64,000 nt of DNA from Lasiosphaeris hirsuta (GCA_030549175.1 JAUKUA010000005.1:930001-994000), one strand, 5' to 3'. Shown: positions 34,960 to 48,401, counted from the stretch's first letter. Numbers and translations: made by a program. Notes: generated from the sequence alone by a model not told the origin.

Positions 34960-35877
34960 TGCTCGCTGAACGATCTATTTGAGCGAGGAAGGCTCTTTGA
35001 TCAAGCAAGCAAATGTATCTTGGTCCTGAAGTTATCATCCCCTTGCCATCACATTCCATACTAAGGTTATCAGATGGAATGGCTGATCTGATAGTTGCCT
35101 TGCTGTCGTAACTCCGCTGAGGTCCGTCGATGTCCGCCCGACGTCCGTTTGCCGTAAGTTAATCTACGTAATCTCTTCCATTCACCGACTGAGTCACGAG
35201 GTCAATTGCGCAGGAAACCCATCTTAGGCGTGTAGTAGTGTTTGGTAGGATTCGCGGCAGAAGCCAACAGCCCAGCAAAGTGCATGTTGTATGTGTCTCG
35301 CTCCTGTTGAAGGGTACTTGCGATCTGATAACGAAAGACTTGGCAAGCACCCCACGATTGCGCCTTCCCCAGCACCCCGACTACCTACAGCAGCTCGCAG
35401 GATACAAGTGCCGGAGCCCCGTCTAAAGGAGAACCACACTCCCGACACTTTTCAGATAACATTTCGAGTCAATTCCAGCAAAATTTCTTTGTGAAAATAT
35501 CCGCCCTGGCCGTGGGGATTCCCCTGTCGCGATGCACAAATTGCTGTACCTGCTTAACTAAGGCATCTCGGCAGTCGGGACAAAGACCGTCCGCTTCTGT
35601 TGTCCGAGGATGCGACTACCAACAAGGCAGCGTCTTACGTCGTGCGCGGCAACATGGCAACCTCAGACCACTTGGAGTGTCTGATAGATGACTAAATTGA
35701 GTGGAAGCGAGGCTGGAAACGCGATCATACATGTACGACTGGAGCCCTGGGCTCGGCACTCGCACTTGTTAGACTCGGTGTCTCGATCCTTCTCTCCATT
35801 GCCACCGCAGCTCGTCTCGGTCTTCGGCCTCGGCAACGATACCAAAACCGCACCACGTCCAGCCAGCTGTAGCCAGC
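34960..35877. promoter_or_regulatory. Intergenic, 918 bp, promoter side of the Zn2Cys6 gene
   Basis: Lies between the dioxygenase stop and the transcription factor start, both on the plus strand. Near 35118-35150 there is a GTCCG repeat (gaggtccgtcgatgtccgcc). No coding sequence was found. Confidence 0.4.
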
Positions 35878-38857
35878 ATGTCGACTTCCCCGGACGAGGG
35901 CACCACAGACGCCCCCGTGGTGGAACCCCTGGCCTGTGTTAGCTGCCGAAGTCGGAAGCTCAAGTGTAAGGGAGACTGCCCCACCCCGGGATGATGGATG
36001 CCGGGATGCGGCCACTAACACGGTCCAGGCGACCGACTTAAACCGGCTTGCAATCGGTGCGCCAAGGTGGGCGGCGAGTGTGTCTACCCTGAATCTCGAC
36101 GGAAGCCGGCATTCAAGCGGAGGAACGTCAAGGAACTCGAGGAGAGGCTAGGTACTGACCCCTTTCCCCCTTTTCAGTGTGTACTTTGTTATTGATGCCA
36201 AGACCTTGTAGCTCAAGTTGAGGGCTTCCTCAAAAATGCCACCAAGACTTCTGGCGGCGATGCCATCGTGATTGATAATGGGGCAAAGGATTTGCCTTCT
36301 GGAAATGTTTTCGCAGGCGCTGCCGAAGAATTTGATTTTGAGCCCTTTTCCACGGAGCCGCCCCAAGAAGAGCCCGCAGTCTTCGAAATGGGTGCGGCCC
36401 CAGATGGCTTTGGGGCCAGCGTTGTTCAGGGGGGTGAGCTATTCGGCCTCGGTCGGTTCGAGAGCTTACCTCCATTCGAGATGGTCGAGGAACTGTAGGC
36501 TTACACTGCCGATACCGCTGTTTTCTAGAGTACACTGACAAAAGCCAGCCATCGCATATACTTCAGGCGACAGCAACAATTCATGCCCCTAGTACACGAG
36601 GGCAACTACATGAAGAATTACTACGCGCCTCCGCACATGCGCCCGCCCATGGCCCTTCAGTATGCCATGTGGACAATGGCCTCAAACGGTCATGATACAT
36701 ACGGCATTTATCATGACGTCTTTTATCAACGTGCGCGCCAGTATCTCGAGGCCGATGAGCTAAAGGTTAACCAGATACTCCCAAGGAAAGATGACAGTTA
36801 CTGACCCGATTACAGGGGCATGGCGAATTCTTTCTCACCATCTCCCATGCGCAAGCCTGGGCTCTGATGGCGTCAAATGAGGCACGCAATCTTCAGTTCA
36901 CTAGAGCCGCCATGAGCAGCGCGAGATGTGTAAGGCTGGTAGAGATGATGGGACTTCACCAGCTTGACGACCACGTTGATTTTGAGGACAGGCCTATGGC
37001 TCCTTCACTGGCGCCTGCCCAAAACTGGACCGAGCTGGAAGAACGGAGGCGGATATTCTGGGGAGCTTTTTGCTTGGACGGTCATGCTAGTATTAGTACC
37101 GGGTGGCCAAACCTAATCGATGCTACACAGGTATTTCATTATTTCGAGCTCCTAACCTGTCAAGAATTCGGGGACTGACCCTCTAGCCAGATCACCACAC
37201 ATTTGCCGTGTTCTGAAGAAGCATTTAACAACTCTCGAGAGGAGAAAACTGGCCCGTTGCAAGGAGCATTCAGTGGCACACAGTATTCTACATTCGCAGG
37301 ATCTGTTGCCATTTGCCACGTCTTTAACCAACTTCTGAAGCATGTTCATCGGCCGACGCCATATGACCGCGCGCATGACCCAGACAACGGCCGGTTTTGG
37401 CAAAGACACAGGGAGCTCGACACGACTCTATCAAGCGCATTCATGTTTCTTCCAGAACGCTTCAGGTTACCCCAAAACAACAAGGATGCTATCGCGGTGC
37501 ATCAAAACCTGAACCTTCATGCGTCGGTCATTTGCCTTCACAATGCGGCACGCGAGAAAGCTGTCAAATATGACTTGCCAAGTCACATCAGGGATGCAAG
37601 TGAGGCGAGGTGTTTGACAGCGGCCCGAGAGATCGTCAACATCATGAAGGCAACGGCTAGTACTATGAGTTCCGACTTCGTAAGCAAATCTCATATCTGC
37701 TAGGCAGACCGGAACACCATATTGACCTTCGTGCACAGAAAAGTCCCATGACGGCACTTTCGCTGTACTGCGCCGCCTCTGTATTCATATACCAGGCCAT
37801 GGAAAACCCAGACAACGCCGACCCGGACAGTCTTGAGTTCCTTGTCCTTGCCATGAAGGCCATTGGCCGCCAACACTCTATAACTCGGACCTATCTCAAC
37901 CAAATAATAACTGACGTCGAACGCAACGGGGTCTCAACGTCTTTCAGGATGCCAAAGGCAACCCATAGCCACGAATATTGTGGCCGCAGCATCCCACTTT
38001 TGGTTCGTAGTTTTGTGTCTCGACACTCTGCTCTACAGCCGGTTCTCCCCGGACGCCTCCCGCTGGGAAAGCCACAGGGCGACATCTTCAACCCCTCTAT
38101 CAATGAGGCGTGCTCAATACTTAACTGGGGCGGTTTGGCGGCCCCCACGGATTCCGGGGATAAGAAAAGCAATAAAACCGGCGACAATGGTCCCGCAAAT
38201 AAGCGAAAACGCATGTCGCCGGAGCCAAAGTCGACCGACCCACTACGCAGCAACGATATCAACATTTTTTTCGAGGCTACACACACGCCGAACTGGCTCC
38301 TTGATGGCGAGGGGGGGCAACGCTCTGGGTCGATTGGCGGCAAGCCGATGGGCGCCGATGCCGACTTCTGGGAGGGCTGGGGCGACAAGGCCTCCCCCGC
38401 GAGGCAAGTTAGCTTGCCGGATCGGACTACGACCCCGTCAGCGTCGGGGTCCTCTTCGTCGCCATCTATGCGCAGCGGGCCCACCACCGCGACCGCCTCC
38501 ACTGCTACCAACTCCACGGCTACCTCCCGGGCAGGCATGCTGCGATTTTCAGGCATGGGCCCTGCTTTCTCGCTCGAGGACCAAGCCGAGCTGTTATCGG
38601 GCACGGCAGCATCGACGCCCGGTACCGGGGGCATGGGCCCCGCGGCTTCCATGTTGTGTGGAGATATGAGCATGTTCCAGGGGATGGACCAGTGGGGCAA
38701 CATTACAGACCCCGACTTGTTCGCACAGATGACGGCATCGCTCCGGAGGGGCGACCCGCCTGGTGATACTACCGAGACAGCCGGGACGGGCAACACTGGT
38801 CACAATGTTGGGACTTCTACAGAGGGGAGCTGTGATCCATGGGTTCAGTTGTGTTAG
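35878..38857 (+). CDS. Zn2Cys6 fungal-specific transcription factor
   Basis: Seven exons: 35878-35965, 36029-36151, 36212-36494, 36549-36765, 36816-37130, 37191-37679, 37739-38857; 877 residues. The zinc cluster CVSCRSRKLKC-DRLKPACNRCAKVGGEC (residues about 20-46) has all six Cys with normal spacing. The first intron splits the third Cys codon. A linker follows, then a fungal_trans middle homology region with VEELHRIYF, RQYLEADELKGHGEFFLTI, RCVRLVEMMGLHQLDD, and ERRRIFWGAFCLDGHAS. The C-terminus is Ser/Thr/Gly-rich. The last junction uses a CACAG acceptor and is the only one nearby that joins SSDF to KSPMTALSLYC. A nuclear DNA-binding regulator; target genes are unknown. It is 3.9 kb from the cellobiose dehydrogenase gene, but no functional tie is shown. 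Confidence 0.88.
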
Positions 38858-39464
38858 AAGTTGCTGTTATGCAAAGGGGGTGGGGACAGGCTTGTGTTTT
38901 ACGGAAGATTTGGAACTGGCGCACCTACAAGGGGAGTATGGCCTGGATAAAATCGGTTGTGGGACGAATTTCAGGTCCAACGCAAATGGTACTGTGTATT
39001 TGGGTTACTTGGGTTTGGAGGGCAGCAACCAATACCCAATTTGGGGTCCGAATTTTAGGTGGGGGAATGGTGGCATCAGAAGCGTGTTGGATGGTGTCAT
39101 ATGTAGGGTAATCATTACATGTACAGTAATTAGTATATCAAAACACCCCTCTTGCATTTCAACTATCGATCGTTTTGTTCCGTTAGGTATCTCATAACAA
39201 AGAATATCAGCATATATTCTTATTATCGAGTGGCATTAGAGGCATTGCCATCCCTTTGGATATTATTCTAGAATGACTGCCCATACTTGGTCATCTAAGT
39301 AGGGCGGACGTCTGGACCCTCCGTGTTACGCACACGTGTATCCTCATACAAAAGTATCTGCAAGACAGGCTTGGGGGGTTTGGCCCCCTGGTCTCGGTAT
39401 CACTGAATCGCTTCCATTTTTCCTTGCTCAAGGTTTTTTTTTTTCATTTTTTACACCATGGAGC
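38858..39464. other. Convergent intergenic region, 607 bp
   Basis: Shared 3' region of the Zn2Cys6 gene (plus) and the cytochrome b5 reductase gene (minus). AT-richer, with a T-tract at 39434-39443. No gene was seen. Confidence 0.5.
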
Positions 39465-40581
39465 TTAGAAAGCAAAGACCTGATCCTCGAGCTTGCTGAC
39501 GGGACGGGCCTTCTTGAATCCAAGGGCCTCGGTCGCCTTCTTTAGGCCGCTGACCATGGGCGGGGGGCCGCAGATCAGGATCTTGACATCTTCGGCAGGG
39601 GCGGGGAGCCATTTCTGATTCATGTGTTAACAGTGTTCTATTTTGGAAATATTTTAGAGGGTACTTACGGTAATCATGTCCGAGGTCACGTAGCCGACGC
39701 CGCCAGTCCACCCGGCAGGGGGCTTGTCGAGGACGTAGTGGACGCGGATGCCCTTGTCCTCGGTGACGAGGGCGTCGAGGTCCTCCTTGAGCAGGATGTC
39801 CTGGGGGGTGACGTTGGCGAAGATGAGGTCGACTTGGGTGGCGTCGCCGGTGGCGCGGCCGCGGACGATGGCTCGGATGACCTGGAGCATGGGGGTGATG
39901 CCAGTGCCGCCAGCGACCATGCCGAAGTGACGCACCATGTTGGGCGTGTAGACGAAGGCACCCTTGGGTCCCTTGACGCGGATGGTCTGGCCAACCGCAA
40001 GCGAGGCCATGTGCCGGCTGATGTTGCCCGTTGGGTACGACTTGATCAGCAGGTCGAAGTAGCCAGGTTGATGGTCGCCGCTGATGGGCGTGTACGAGCG
40101 CACGATATCCTTGGAGCTGCCATCGGGTTGGGCGAGCGCCGCGCCGATCGAGATGTGCTGCCCGATGGGCAGGCCGAGGATGGAGCTCGGTGTAGGCAGA
40201 GCGAAGCGGTAGCTGTAATAGGGGGGATGATGTCAGTTGTCTGGGAACTCACGTGCGGCGGGCTTGGAGGGGCTTACATTGCGACATTGTGCGAGATGAC
40301 GGTCTTCTCCTTCAGCTCGAAGTCCTGGAAGGCATCGGGCTTGAGGACATTCTTCGGCACTGCAGAGGGAAAGGGCTGTTAGTTAGCTGTTGGTCTCTTT
40401 GGGGGAGGGGGCATTCTTGCGACGTACAGTTGTTGTAGAACTTAAGACTCCCCAGGGCAATCGCTGCCAGGATGGCATATACCACCCATTCCCTCTTCAC
40501 AATGGCGGTTCCGAAAACGAGGAGACCGGCGGGGATGTATATCCCATCAAAGTACTTGCGCGCAAGTAGTGAGTCGGACAT
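39465..40581 (-). CDS. cbr1: NADH-cytochrome b5 reductase
   Basis: Four exons on the minus strand, 40581-40428, 40359-40278, 40212-39669 and 39614-39465, give 309 residues, typical for fungal Cbr1. The N-terminal hydrophobic segment ([18 protein letters not shown]) anchors it in the ER or outer mitochondrial membrane. RSYTPISGD binds [14 protein letters not shown] and ICGPPPM are NADH-site motifs, and the protein ends KLEDQVFAF. It passes electrons from NADH to cytochrome b5 for fatty acid desaturation and sterol synthesis, and for the diphthamide pathway in yeast. Phases at all three introns agree. Confidence 0.95.
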
Positions 40582-41336
40582 TTTTGCGGCCGCTTAGAGC
40601 TATCTTTCCTTTTGGAGCCTTTTGTAGCTTCCTTAACACCTCGAAGGTGAGTTCTTTCGACGTGAAATCGAAGGCACACCGTGTCTCGTCCGTATTTCGG
40701 CTCCCGGCGCGTGAGGGGGGGTCTAGAGAAAGTCGGCCGTGAAGGTAGGTGTCAATTGGCAAGCCTGAACTCTCGGAGAAAAAAGGGTCGTAAGTAATGT
40801 TAAGTGGTTCTGCTGCGACTGGGTTGATAGGAAATGTGGCACAGGCACTGGCCAGTGGGTCGATTTTACGGGCTGGGCCGATTTCTGCCGCGGGCTGGCT
40901 CACTAAATCTGGACGCCTTTGGCCTAACATTTTGTTGAAAAGTGGGCGGTGTGGTGTCAGGGGCCATGTGGGCATTCCCGACCCCGAGTGCCCCTTTCTC
41001 CGATGCGCGGCAGTTGCTCTATTTGTTCGAGCCGAACAGCTCAACAGGAAAGAGTTCTCTAAATGATTTCGACTGCATACAAGCCCGTTGCGCAATGCTG
41101 CTTTGCCTACCTTGAATGCTTATCTGCCTATCGTCTTTTATGTTCCCCGGGCGGAGTTTTGTCAGGATAACTCGTCAACAGGACACCTAAGCCTGCTATT
41201 ACAGTCCCGTCCGCTCCAGCGTCGCATCAAGCCGGGAATTGATTTAGTCAACGGTCACCTATCTGAGCGGCTCAACTTTAAACCCACGCAGCACACGCAG
41301 CACCCCACCAAGCAGCCTGGCCAAGAGTCTCCCAGA
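40582..41336. promoter_or_regulatory. Divergent promoter region, cbr1 / DUF3605 gene (755 bp)
   Basis: The genes on both sides start outward from this stretch, so it should carry both promoters. No coding sequence or strong motif was recognised. Confidence 0.45.
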
Positions 41337-42036
41337 ATGGGGGACAACTCAGCAGCCGAAGTGGCCCCGGAGGCTCCTTTCCCCTTAACCGATACCGACA
41401 AATGGGTGCTTTCACTGACCGACGACGAGTATACATACCACACCTGGGATGATCTGCGTAGCATCGTTCGTATGTCTGACCGCTGACTTTCTGCCTTTTC
41501 TCCCCTGCACAAATCGGCAACACACTAACTCTCACCGAGAGAACAATGAGTTATCCGTCCTCAAGCGGAAGCCGTCCGATCTTCGGCGGTACATAAAATG
41601 GACTGCTGAGACAAAAGCCGAGTATGGCTCAATGACAAACTATCTCTTAGCCCACCGACTGCCAAAATCCTGGGGTTTGCCTCCCTTCAACCCCGTTTCG
41701 GCCGTCCCGTTCGAAGAACCGTCCGACTTTGAGGTATTGCTTAACGACTGGCCCTACGGGTTTGTGCCAGGGATCACGCATATAGTCGTTTGGACACGCA
41801 CTACTATCCCGATAGACTTGGACAAGGGCGACTTGACCCCGGAGAGTAGGAAGCTGGTCGCCGATTTCATTGAGAGGCACTTTGTAGATAGTCTCGGACC
41901 TGGTGGCGAGGAGAAGGTGGTGTGGTTTAAGAACTGGGTCGCATTGCAGAGTGTCAGAGCCTTGGAACACATCCATGTCCTGGTGAGGGATGTCGACCCG
42001 GCCATCATCAAGAAGTGGACACAGGGACGTGAGTAA
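41337..42036 (+). CDS. DUF3605 protein, N-acetylglucosamine-induced protein 1-like
   Basis: Two exons, 41337-41469 and 41540-42036, give 209 residues. The intron has a CACTAAC branch site and a GAG acceptor, which joins SIV-QNNELSVLKR in frame. Family features are LKRKPSDLRRYIKW, NYLLAHRLPKSWG, DWPYGFVPGITHIVVWTRT and NWVALQSVRALEHIHVLVR. This is the DUF3605 family, which includes the GlcNAc-induced Gig1 of Candida. It is cytosolic by appearance, with no signal peptide or membrane segment. The biochemical role is not established. Confidence 0.88.
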
Positions 42037-42140
42037 ATGCTATATTGAGCACGGCTCACTGTGAATGAGAGAGGTGCTCTGTATAATTAGAATCGAGAGT
42101 TGGCCGATAGAGGGAAAGCGGAACCATTTCTGGACGAGAT

Positions 42141-42626
42141 CTACGCGGCTGCGCGCCGCTGCTTCCTGTTGCCCGTTGGTGCAGCACCGTCACCCGCGGC
42201 AGCGGCGGCGCCCATCATCTGCTTCGCAGCGCCCATCATGCCATACGCTTTGAAGGCGCCGTAAGCGGGCACAATAACCCAGAAGAGCCAAGCCCAATCC
42301 CCGAACAAGGCGACAAGAACGGCGGCCGCCCAGGTGACCCAGATGACATCAAACATGTACTCGGTCAGGCCGGGCGCGGCGAGATCCTCGCCCGAGTTCT
42401 TGAGCGCCTTGGTAGCCGCATCATAGCTGGGCCGGCCCGTTTTCTCGAGCGTAAACTGACAGAAGAAACTCGGTAGAGAGAGAATAAACCAAGTCAACAG
42501 TGACCGTGACCGAAATAGGAAGTGGAGTGCTAGGAAGAGGCCGTTGACAACGAGAAACCCGAGGTGCAGATTGTTGAGCGCGGCCGAGTTGGACTTGGCG
42601 CGGTCTTTGCGTGCTTTTTGTGCCAT
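42141..42626 (-). CDS. snd2: SRP-independent targeting protein Snd2 / TMEM208 family
   Basis: Single exon, 161 residues, start at the ATG of MAQKARKDRAKSNSAALNNL. There is a basic N-terminus, hydrophobic segments (LHLGFLVVNGLFLALHFLF; LLTWFILSLPSFFCQF; VIWVTWAAAVLVALFG and WLFWVIVPAYGAF), an Ala/Met-rich stretch and a basic tail NRKQRRAAA. This is the DUF788/TMEM208 layout. In yeast Snd2 (Env10) sits in the ER membrane and helps deliver proteins with internal or C-terminal membrane segments without SRP. It converges tail to tail with the DUF3605 gene (104 bp gap). Confidence 0.9.
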   Translation of the reverse strand: MAQKARKDRAKSNSAALNNLHLGFLVVNGLFLALHFLFRSRSLLTWFILSLPSFFCQFTLEKTGRPSYDAATKALKNSGEDLAAPGLTEYMFDVIWVTWAAAVLVALFGDWAWLFWVIVPAYGAFKAYGMMGAAKQMMGAAAAAGDGAAPTGNRKQRRAAA

Positions 42627-43861
42627 TGTGCGAGATGTGATGGATATTTCTGGGCGCTGGTGAGGAGACGATTGGTTCTGTGAGGGTGACGTGTTGACGA
42701 GCTGTTGACGCTTAGTGCTTGGTTCAAGGTTTGTGGTTGACAGATCTCAGATGCAGCAGAGCTCTAAAATTGGAGGAGCTATCTGGAGCCCCACAAAACC
42801 TACCTCTCATAAGTCGGGTGGCTGCCTCGGACATCGAACGATGGAACAACCTTTGACACCAATGCATTTATCCGAGCATCGAAGAGACGCGAGCGATGGC
42901 GTAGAAGCTAGGCCTTTTCCCAAAACATCACGATATGATTTTCGAGCTTGTAATGAAGCGACTTCCCGCTGTAGAGGGATGGCTGAGACTTGAAGACGTG
43001 GCTGAGGCGTGGCTGGGGGCCTAGGTAGGTAGGTGACTAGCTGTAGTGCCGTGGTCCCTGAGGTTGCCCGGCAGGCCCAACCGCTCGCAACGTCTGTGAC
43101 GTGTGGCCAATCAATTGCTGTCTCCTGCACCCACCAACAACATCGCGAGACAAGTAGGCGAGCAGGGAGAGCCGTTCACCACTTGACGCCTAGACGCCCT
43201 GGTAGTTTCCCGCCGACTTCACCTCGTGCAAGGACGCTAAAAGTCCGGGGCTGGGATACACTGTCGCTGCTTCTGGTTTTCTTCGCTCAGGAAGTCATGC
43301 ATATGGATTGCGGGAGGGCTTGACGACGATCGACCACCATTTCCCAGGGTCCTTATTGTGTCTTGTTTTTTTTTTCCTCGACGACAAGTGAAGAGGCGAC
43401 AACCTGCGACGGGCCTCCCATTTTCACGATCAATCCGCATCGTCCACATCGTCGCGACTCGACCGAAGGCGAAGGACTCGCCTGGTCCTCATATTCGGAT
43501 CACAACACCTCGATAAACGTCTTGCGCGTGCTCTTTATTTGTCGGTAATATTTAATCCAGCAGCTGCATCGACCATCTCTTCGCGCCCGCACTCCGAGCG
43601 CCGCCCCGCGATTCGTCACGGTGCCAGCACATTCGCGGTCTCTGGCTCGCCTTCGCCACCAACTGCAACACTTGTCGTTGTCTCTCCCTCGCAGCACGTC
43701 CTGCTCTTTCTCTCCACTCGGCTCGACCTGTCCCCAAACAAGTCATCCGCCGAAGCTTCGCTGTCGATCGCCCATTCGATCCCATGGACCAGTCTTCTCG
43801 GTAACACCTAGGGAATATCACTCCGACTGTATAGTCCGGTGTGTCGGCGCAAGTCTCAAAG
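42627..43861. promoter_or_regulatory. Divergent promoter region, snd2 / cdc27 (1235 bp)
   Basis: Holds both promoters and probably a long pyrimidine-rich cdc27 leader. A small TAGG repeat (aggtaggtagg, 43023-43033) and a T-tract (43367-43376) are visible. Short open frames lack family features. Confidence 0.45.
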
Positions 43862-46379
43862 ATGGCGCCGAATAGTGCCGCGGTTACCGCTTTATTGAAG
43901 CAAACAATCTACTACCACCTCGACAACTTTGCCTACGACAATGCCCTCTTCTTTGCCGAACGTCTTCAGGCACACGACTCCCGGAGCCCTGAGCACTCCT
44001 ACCTCCTTGCACTCTGTCATCTCCGACTCGGCGATCACCGATCTTCGTACGAAGCAAGCAAGCCATCGGGCTATCGGGGACAACATCTGGGCTGCGCTTT
44101 CATTTTCGCCCAGGCGTGTTTAGATCTGGAGCGATACAAGGATGGGATCACAGCACTGGAAAAAGCTCGACCGTTGTGGACTGCTAAGTGCAACGTTGGG
44201 AAACATACGGCATCGGTTCGCATGCCTCACCCAGATGCGCCTGCAGTAAACTGTCTATTAGGGAAGCTGTATCGGGCCTACGATGACAAGAAAAAGGCGA
44301 TATCTTGCTTTGAAGATGCACTGAGGGGCAATCCCTTTATGTGGGATGCTTTTACCATCCTCTGCGACATGGGCGTCAGCATTAGAACACCAAACATATT
44401 CAAGACCAGCGATTCGTTTGCACGAAATTTTGACCAGGAACCACACACAGCGCTTGCGGAGCCCAACGGACCAACTGCGACGAATGGTCCCGAACCCCTC
44501 CAGAAAAAGGCAGGTATTCAGTCCGTCAACCATGACCATGACCCGTTCGAGCTTCACCGCGGTTCCGCATTCCTCGATACCGCCAGCAGCAACCTGTTAT
44601 TTTCCGAAGCAGGAGAAAACGATTTGATGTCCAAGATTGTCGCCGCACAGTCAAGATACCCTACAAGCCAGCCCGGTAAACATGGGCCCGACGGCATGGA
44701 AACACCAAACGGTCTTGCTCCTGTGGTTCCCGAACCACAAGTGCCCCGCATTGGATACTCTCAAGAGCCTCCGCAAGCACCGTCGCGTAGGACACGAGCG
44801 GCTCAGGCAGTGGACCCGGCGTTCCTCGATGCGCCCCCAAGAATGAGCTACCGCCTAGGGTCCAGGAAGAGGGAGAAGGGTCAAGATCAACCAGGAGATC
44901 TTTCAGATTCCATTATGAGGGGGTCCGCGCTTTCCTTGCCAGCGACGGAAAGAAAGCGCACCGCATCAGGGCATCCAGTACAGCCAAGGCCGGCGAATGG
45001 AGAGGAGCCGAGGCGGAGCGCAAGGCTCAATGTGTTCCCGAGGCCAGCCGCGTCTAAATCCAGCTCAGCAGCCTCCACTGTCAGCACGGCAGGCACCCGT
45101 GAGCTGAAGAAGGCCAGGCCCCCGATCTCGCGGATAATGCGCCCGGGTTCGAGCGGGTCTAGTGTGGGCAGGGTTGTTAGTGGCAACAGAAAGCCCATGG
45201 AGGAAAACAGCATGGATATCGATCAAGTCGATGCGCCACGGATTAGAGAGCCGCCTGCTGTACACGCCCCGCCACCCAAGCCAGTGGAGCCCGAATCCGT
45301 CAAGGTTGACGAAGCATTGAAATGGATACTGGATCTCTTGAAAAAGATGGCATCCGGGTATTCACTTTCATCAGAGTTCAAGTGTCAGGAGGCGCTGAAC
45401 ACTTACACATCGCTTCCCCGAACTCACCAAGATACACCTTGGATACTGGCCCAAATGGGCAGGGCACAGTATGAGCAGGCCAACTACGCCGAGGCTGAGA
45501 AGTTCTTTAGGCGCCTCCGGATACTCGCGCCAACTCGCCACGAGGATATGGAAGTGTATTCGACCGTCCTCTGGCACCTGCGGAGGGAGACCGACCTCTC
45601 TTTTCTCGCCCATGAGTTGGTAGACGCCGTGTGGGACTCGCCCCAGGCGTGGTGTGCCTTGGGAAATGCTTGGTCGCTCGCGTGTGACCACGAACAAGCC
45701 CTGCGTTGCTTCAAAAGGGCCATCCAGCTGCACCCGAAGTTTGCTTATGCATATACGTTGCAAGGCCACGAGCATGTTGAGAATGAAGAGTACGACAAGG
45801 CCCTCACGTCGTACAGACATGCAATTTCGGCAGACAAGCGGCACTATAACGCTTATTACGGCATAGGGAAGGTGTACGAGAAGCTAGGCAACTACGACAA
45901 GGCACTGAGCCACTATCATGCTGCGCTGATGATTCATCCCACACATGCCGTCCTAATCTGCTGCATGGGAATTGTTTTGCAGCGGCAAAAGCAGATTGTT
46001 CAAGCACTTCCCTATTTCAACCGAGCAGCAGAGTTGGCGCCCAAGGCACCTGATGTTCGATTGAGAAAGGCCCGGGCGCTGCTGGCGACTGGGCAACTGA
46101 AGCTAGCGCAGCAGGAACTTATGGTTTTGCGAGACCTAGCTCCGGACAGAGCTGAAGTGCATTTCCTGCTGGGTAAGATGTCCAAGACGCTGCGGGACAA
46201 GAAAGCGGCGGTTCGCCACTTTACGATTGCATTGAGTTTGGATCCGAAGGTAAGACGCCCTGACTGTTGTCAATTATGTGTGCTTGTGGCTAAGAGTATT
46301 TTAGGCGAGCTCTCAGATTAAGCTTGAGATAGAGGGTCTCGAAGAAGACGATGGCTTGGACGATTCCATGATGCATTGA
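43862..46379 (+). CDS. cdc27: Anaphase-promoting complex subunit 3 (Cdc27/BimA/Nuc2)
   Basis: Two exons, 43862-46249 and 46305-46379, give 820 residues. The N-terminal TPR block (YYHLDNFAYDNALFFAERL, SYLLALCHLRLGDHRSSYEA, VNCLLGKLYRAYDDKKKAI) is followed by a disordered middle (about 200-470). A superhelix of C-terminal TPRs comes next, with WCALGNAWSLACDHEQALRC, YAYTLQGHEHVENEEYDKAL, YYGIGKVYEKLGNYDKALSH and LLGKMSKTLRDKKAA. This is the APC3 family. It is a scaffold subunit of the APC/C ubiquitin ligase that binds the IR tails of activators and Apc10, acting in mitotic exit. The start is the first ATG at the conserved MAPNSAAVTALLKQTI; an upstream in-frame GTG is not needed. Confidence 0.95.
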
Positions 46380-47786
46380 TGCTCCTCACGATTTGACGAT
46401 GGTGGATGAGACTGTACCTACTAAACATTTGACCCGATGGGGCTTCCCGGCTCAAGCGCAACGTCGGAACCCACCCACCCCAAGGAGGCGGGGATCCGGG
46501 ATACCTCTCTTGTATCACTCAACTCGACAGCTGGAAAAGGCTGGCGGAAGACGTCAAGGCCTCGGCCGAGCCACGACAAATCTACACCTGCACGTCGACA
46601 CACCGACACCCGCACTACACGACACACATACATTTTACATCACATTTGCATGGCATGGCGGAGGCGTTTGGGAGGAAGCAGGAGGAGCATGGCATTTCTT
46701 GGCTTGGCTTTGAGAAGGGTACTCGTGGCTGGGTGGGCATAAGGGTATATCATGCTTTAAGCAAGGCTGGCTACGTCCCGTCCGGGACTTTGGCGAGATG
46801 AATTGGAAGGCTTTTGTATGAGTACCTCAGCATCGCGTTGGTCGACATGTATACCAGGGAGAGAGCATTCGACTTGGAGACAAGCAGAGTGAAAGAGTTC
46901 GGGGTATGGCACCGAAGTACTTGGCTCCTCACAAAATGAGACGAGACAAGATAGGAAAATGGGACCATGGATGATACTTACCTAACCATGAGATGAAATG
47001 ACTGAGTTCACTGTCCAGTGTCAAGTTTGACCCGATAAGCTTGAAGTAGTATGTACATTGATCTGACTTGCGGAATATTGAAGTGGGAATCCAAAAACCT
47101 CGTCATCGAGGGTGTGTTGGAGGTGATTTGTGACTAGGGAGCTGGAGGGAGCCTCATGCTATCAAATACATATATGGCATGACCACCCCTCTTCACCCTT
47201 ATCGATGCGCTCCCTTCCTTCCCCTTCCAAAGATGAGAGCTAGTCGTACGGCAGGAACCATCGGGAGGTGGTAAAATCGGTACGGAAATCAGCGGGATTG
47301 GTCCAAGCTCACGGATACGGCTAAAGCTCGGTTCTCCAAGCACGGACCATAGCGGGACATTCCTTTTTTGCCAAACACAGCGCAAGGGCCCGCAGGCAAG
47401 GGAAGAAAACAAATGATCAAAGCAGCGCGCTTTCAGCCCTTTTTCAGAGCCCCAAAACCCAGCATTGCAAAACGGGATTTTCTGACAAGACAATTAAATA
47501 AAAATCAACACAACACTACCCACCCACCCAAAACTGGACTAGTGCATTTTTGAATCCCAAAATCAGCAGCACCCTTTCTGATCCCCTAGTGCCACTGCTT
47601 AAAAAACACCTATTTAACAAATCCCCCCCCCCAGCTCTCCCCAACCCGCCAACTTTTCCTTTCTCACTTACCAATTGCGTGCATCTCCCATCACAACAAT
47701 ACCTCAACAACATCAATTTGTCCATCGCGACACGGGATTTCCCATCAAACTAAACAAACTTTTATCTACCTTAACCCACTACCAAT
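46380..47786. other. Intergenic, 1407 bp, upstream of histone H4
   Basis: 3' region of cdc27 and promoter of the histone H4 gene. The last 300 bp are AC-rich with CAACA repeats and a C-run (47623-47631), typical of leader sequence. No gene was recognised; a CA-rich patch occurs at about 46580-46640. Confidence 0.45.

Positions 47787-48401
<615 letters not shown>

Noticed and set aside
39624..40382. 252-codon open frame antisense to cbr1
   Set aside because: Shadow of the real reductase exons.
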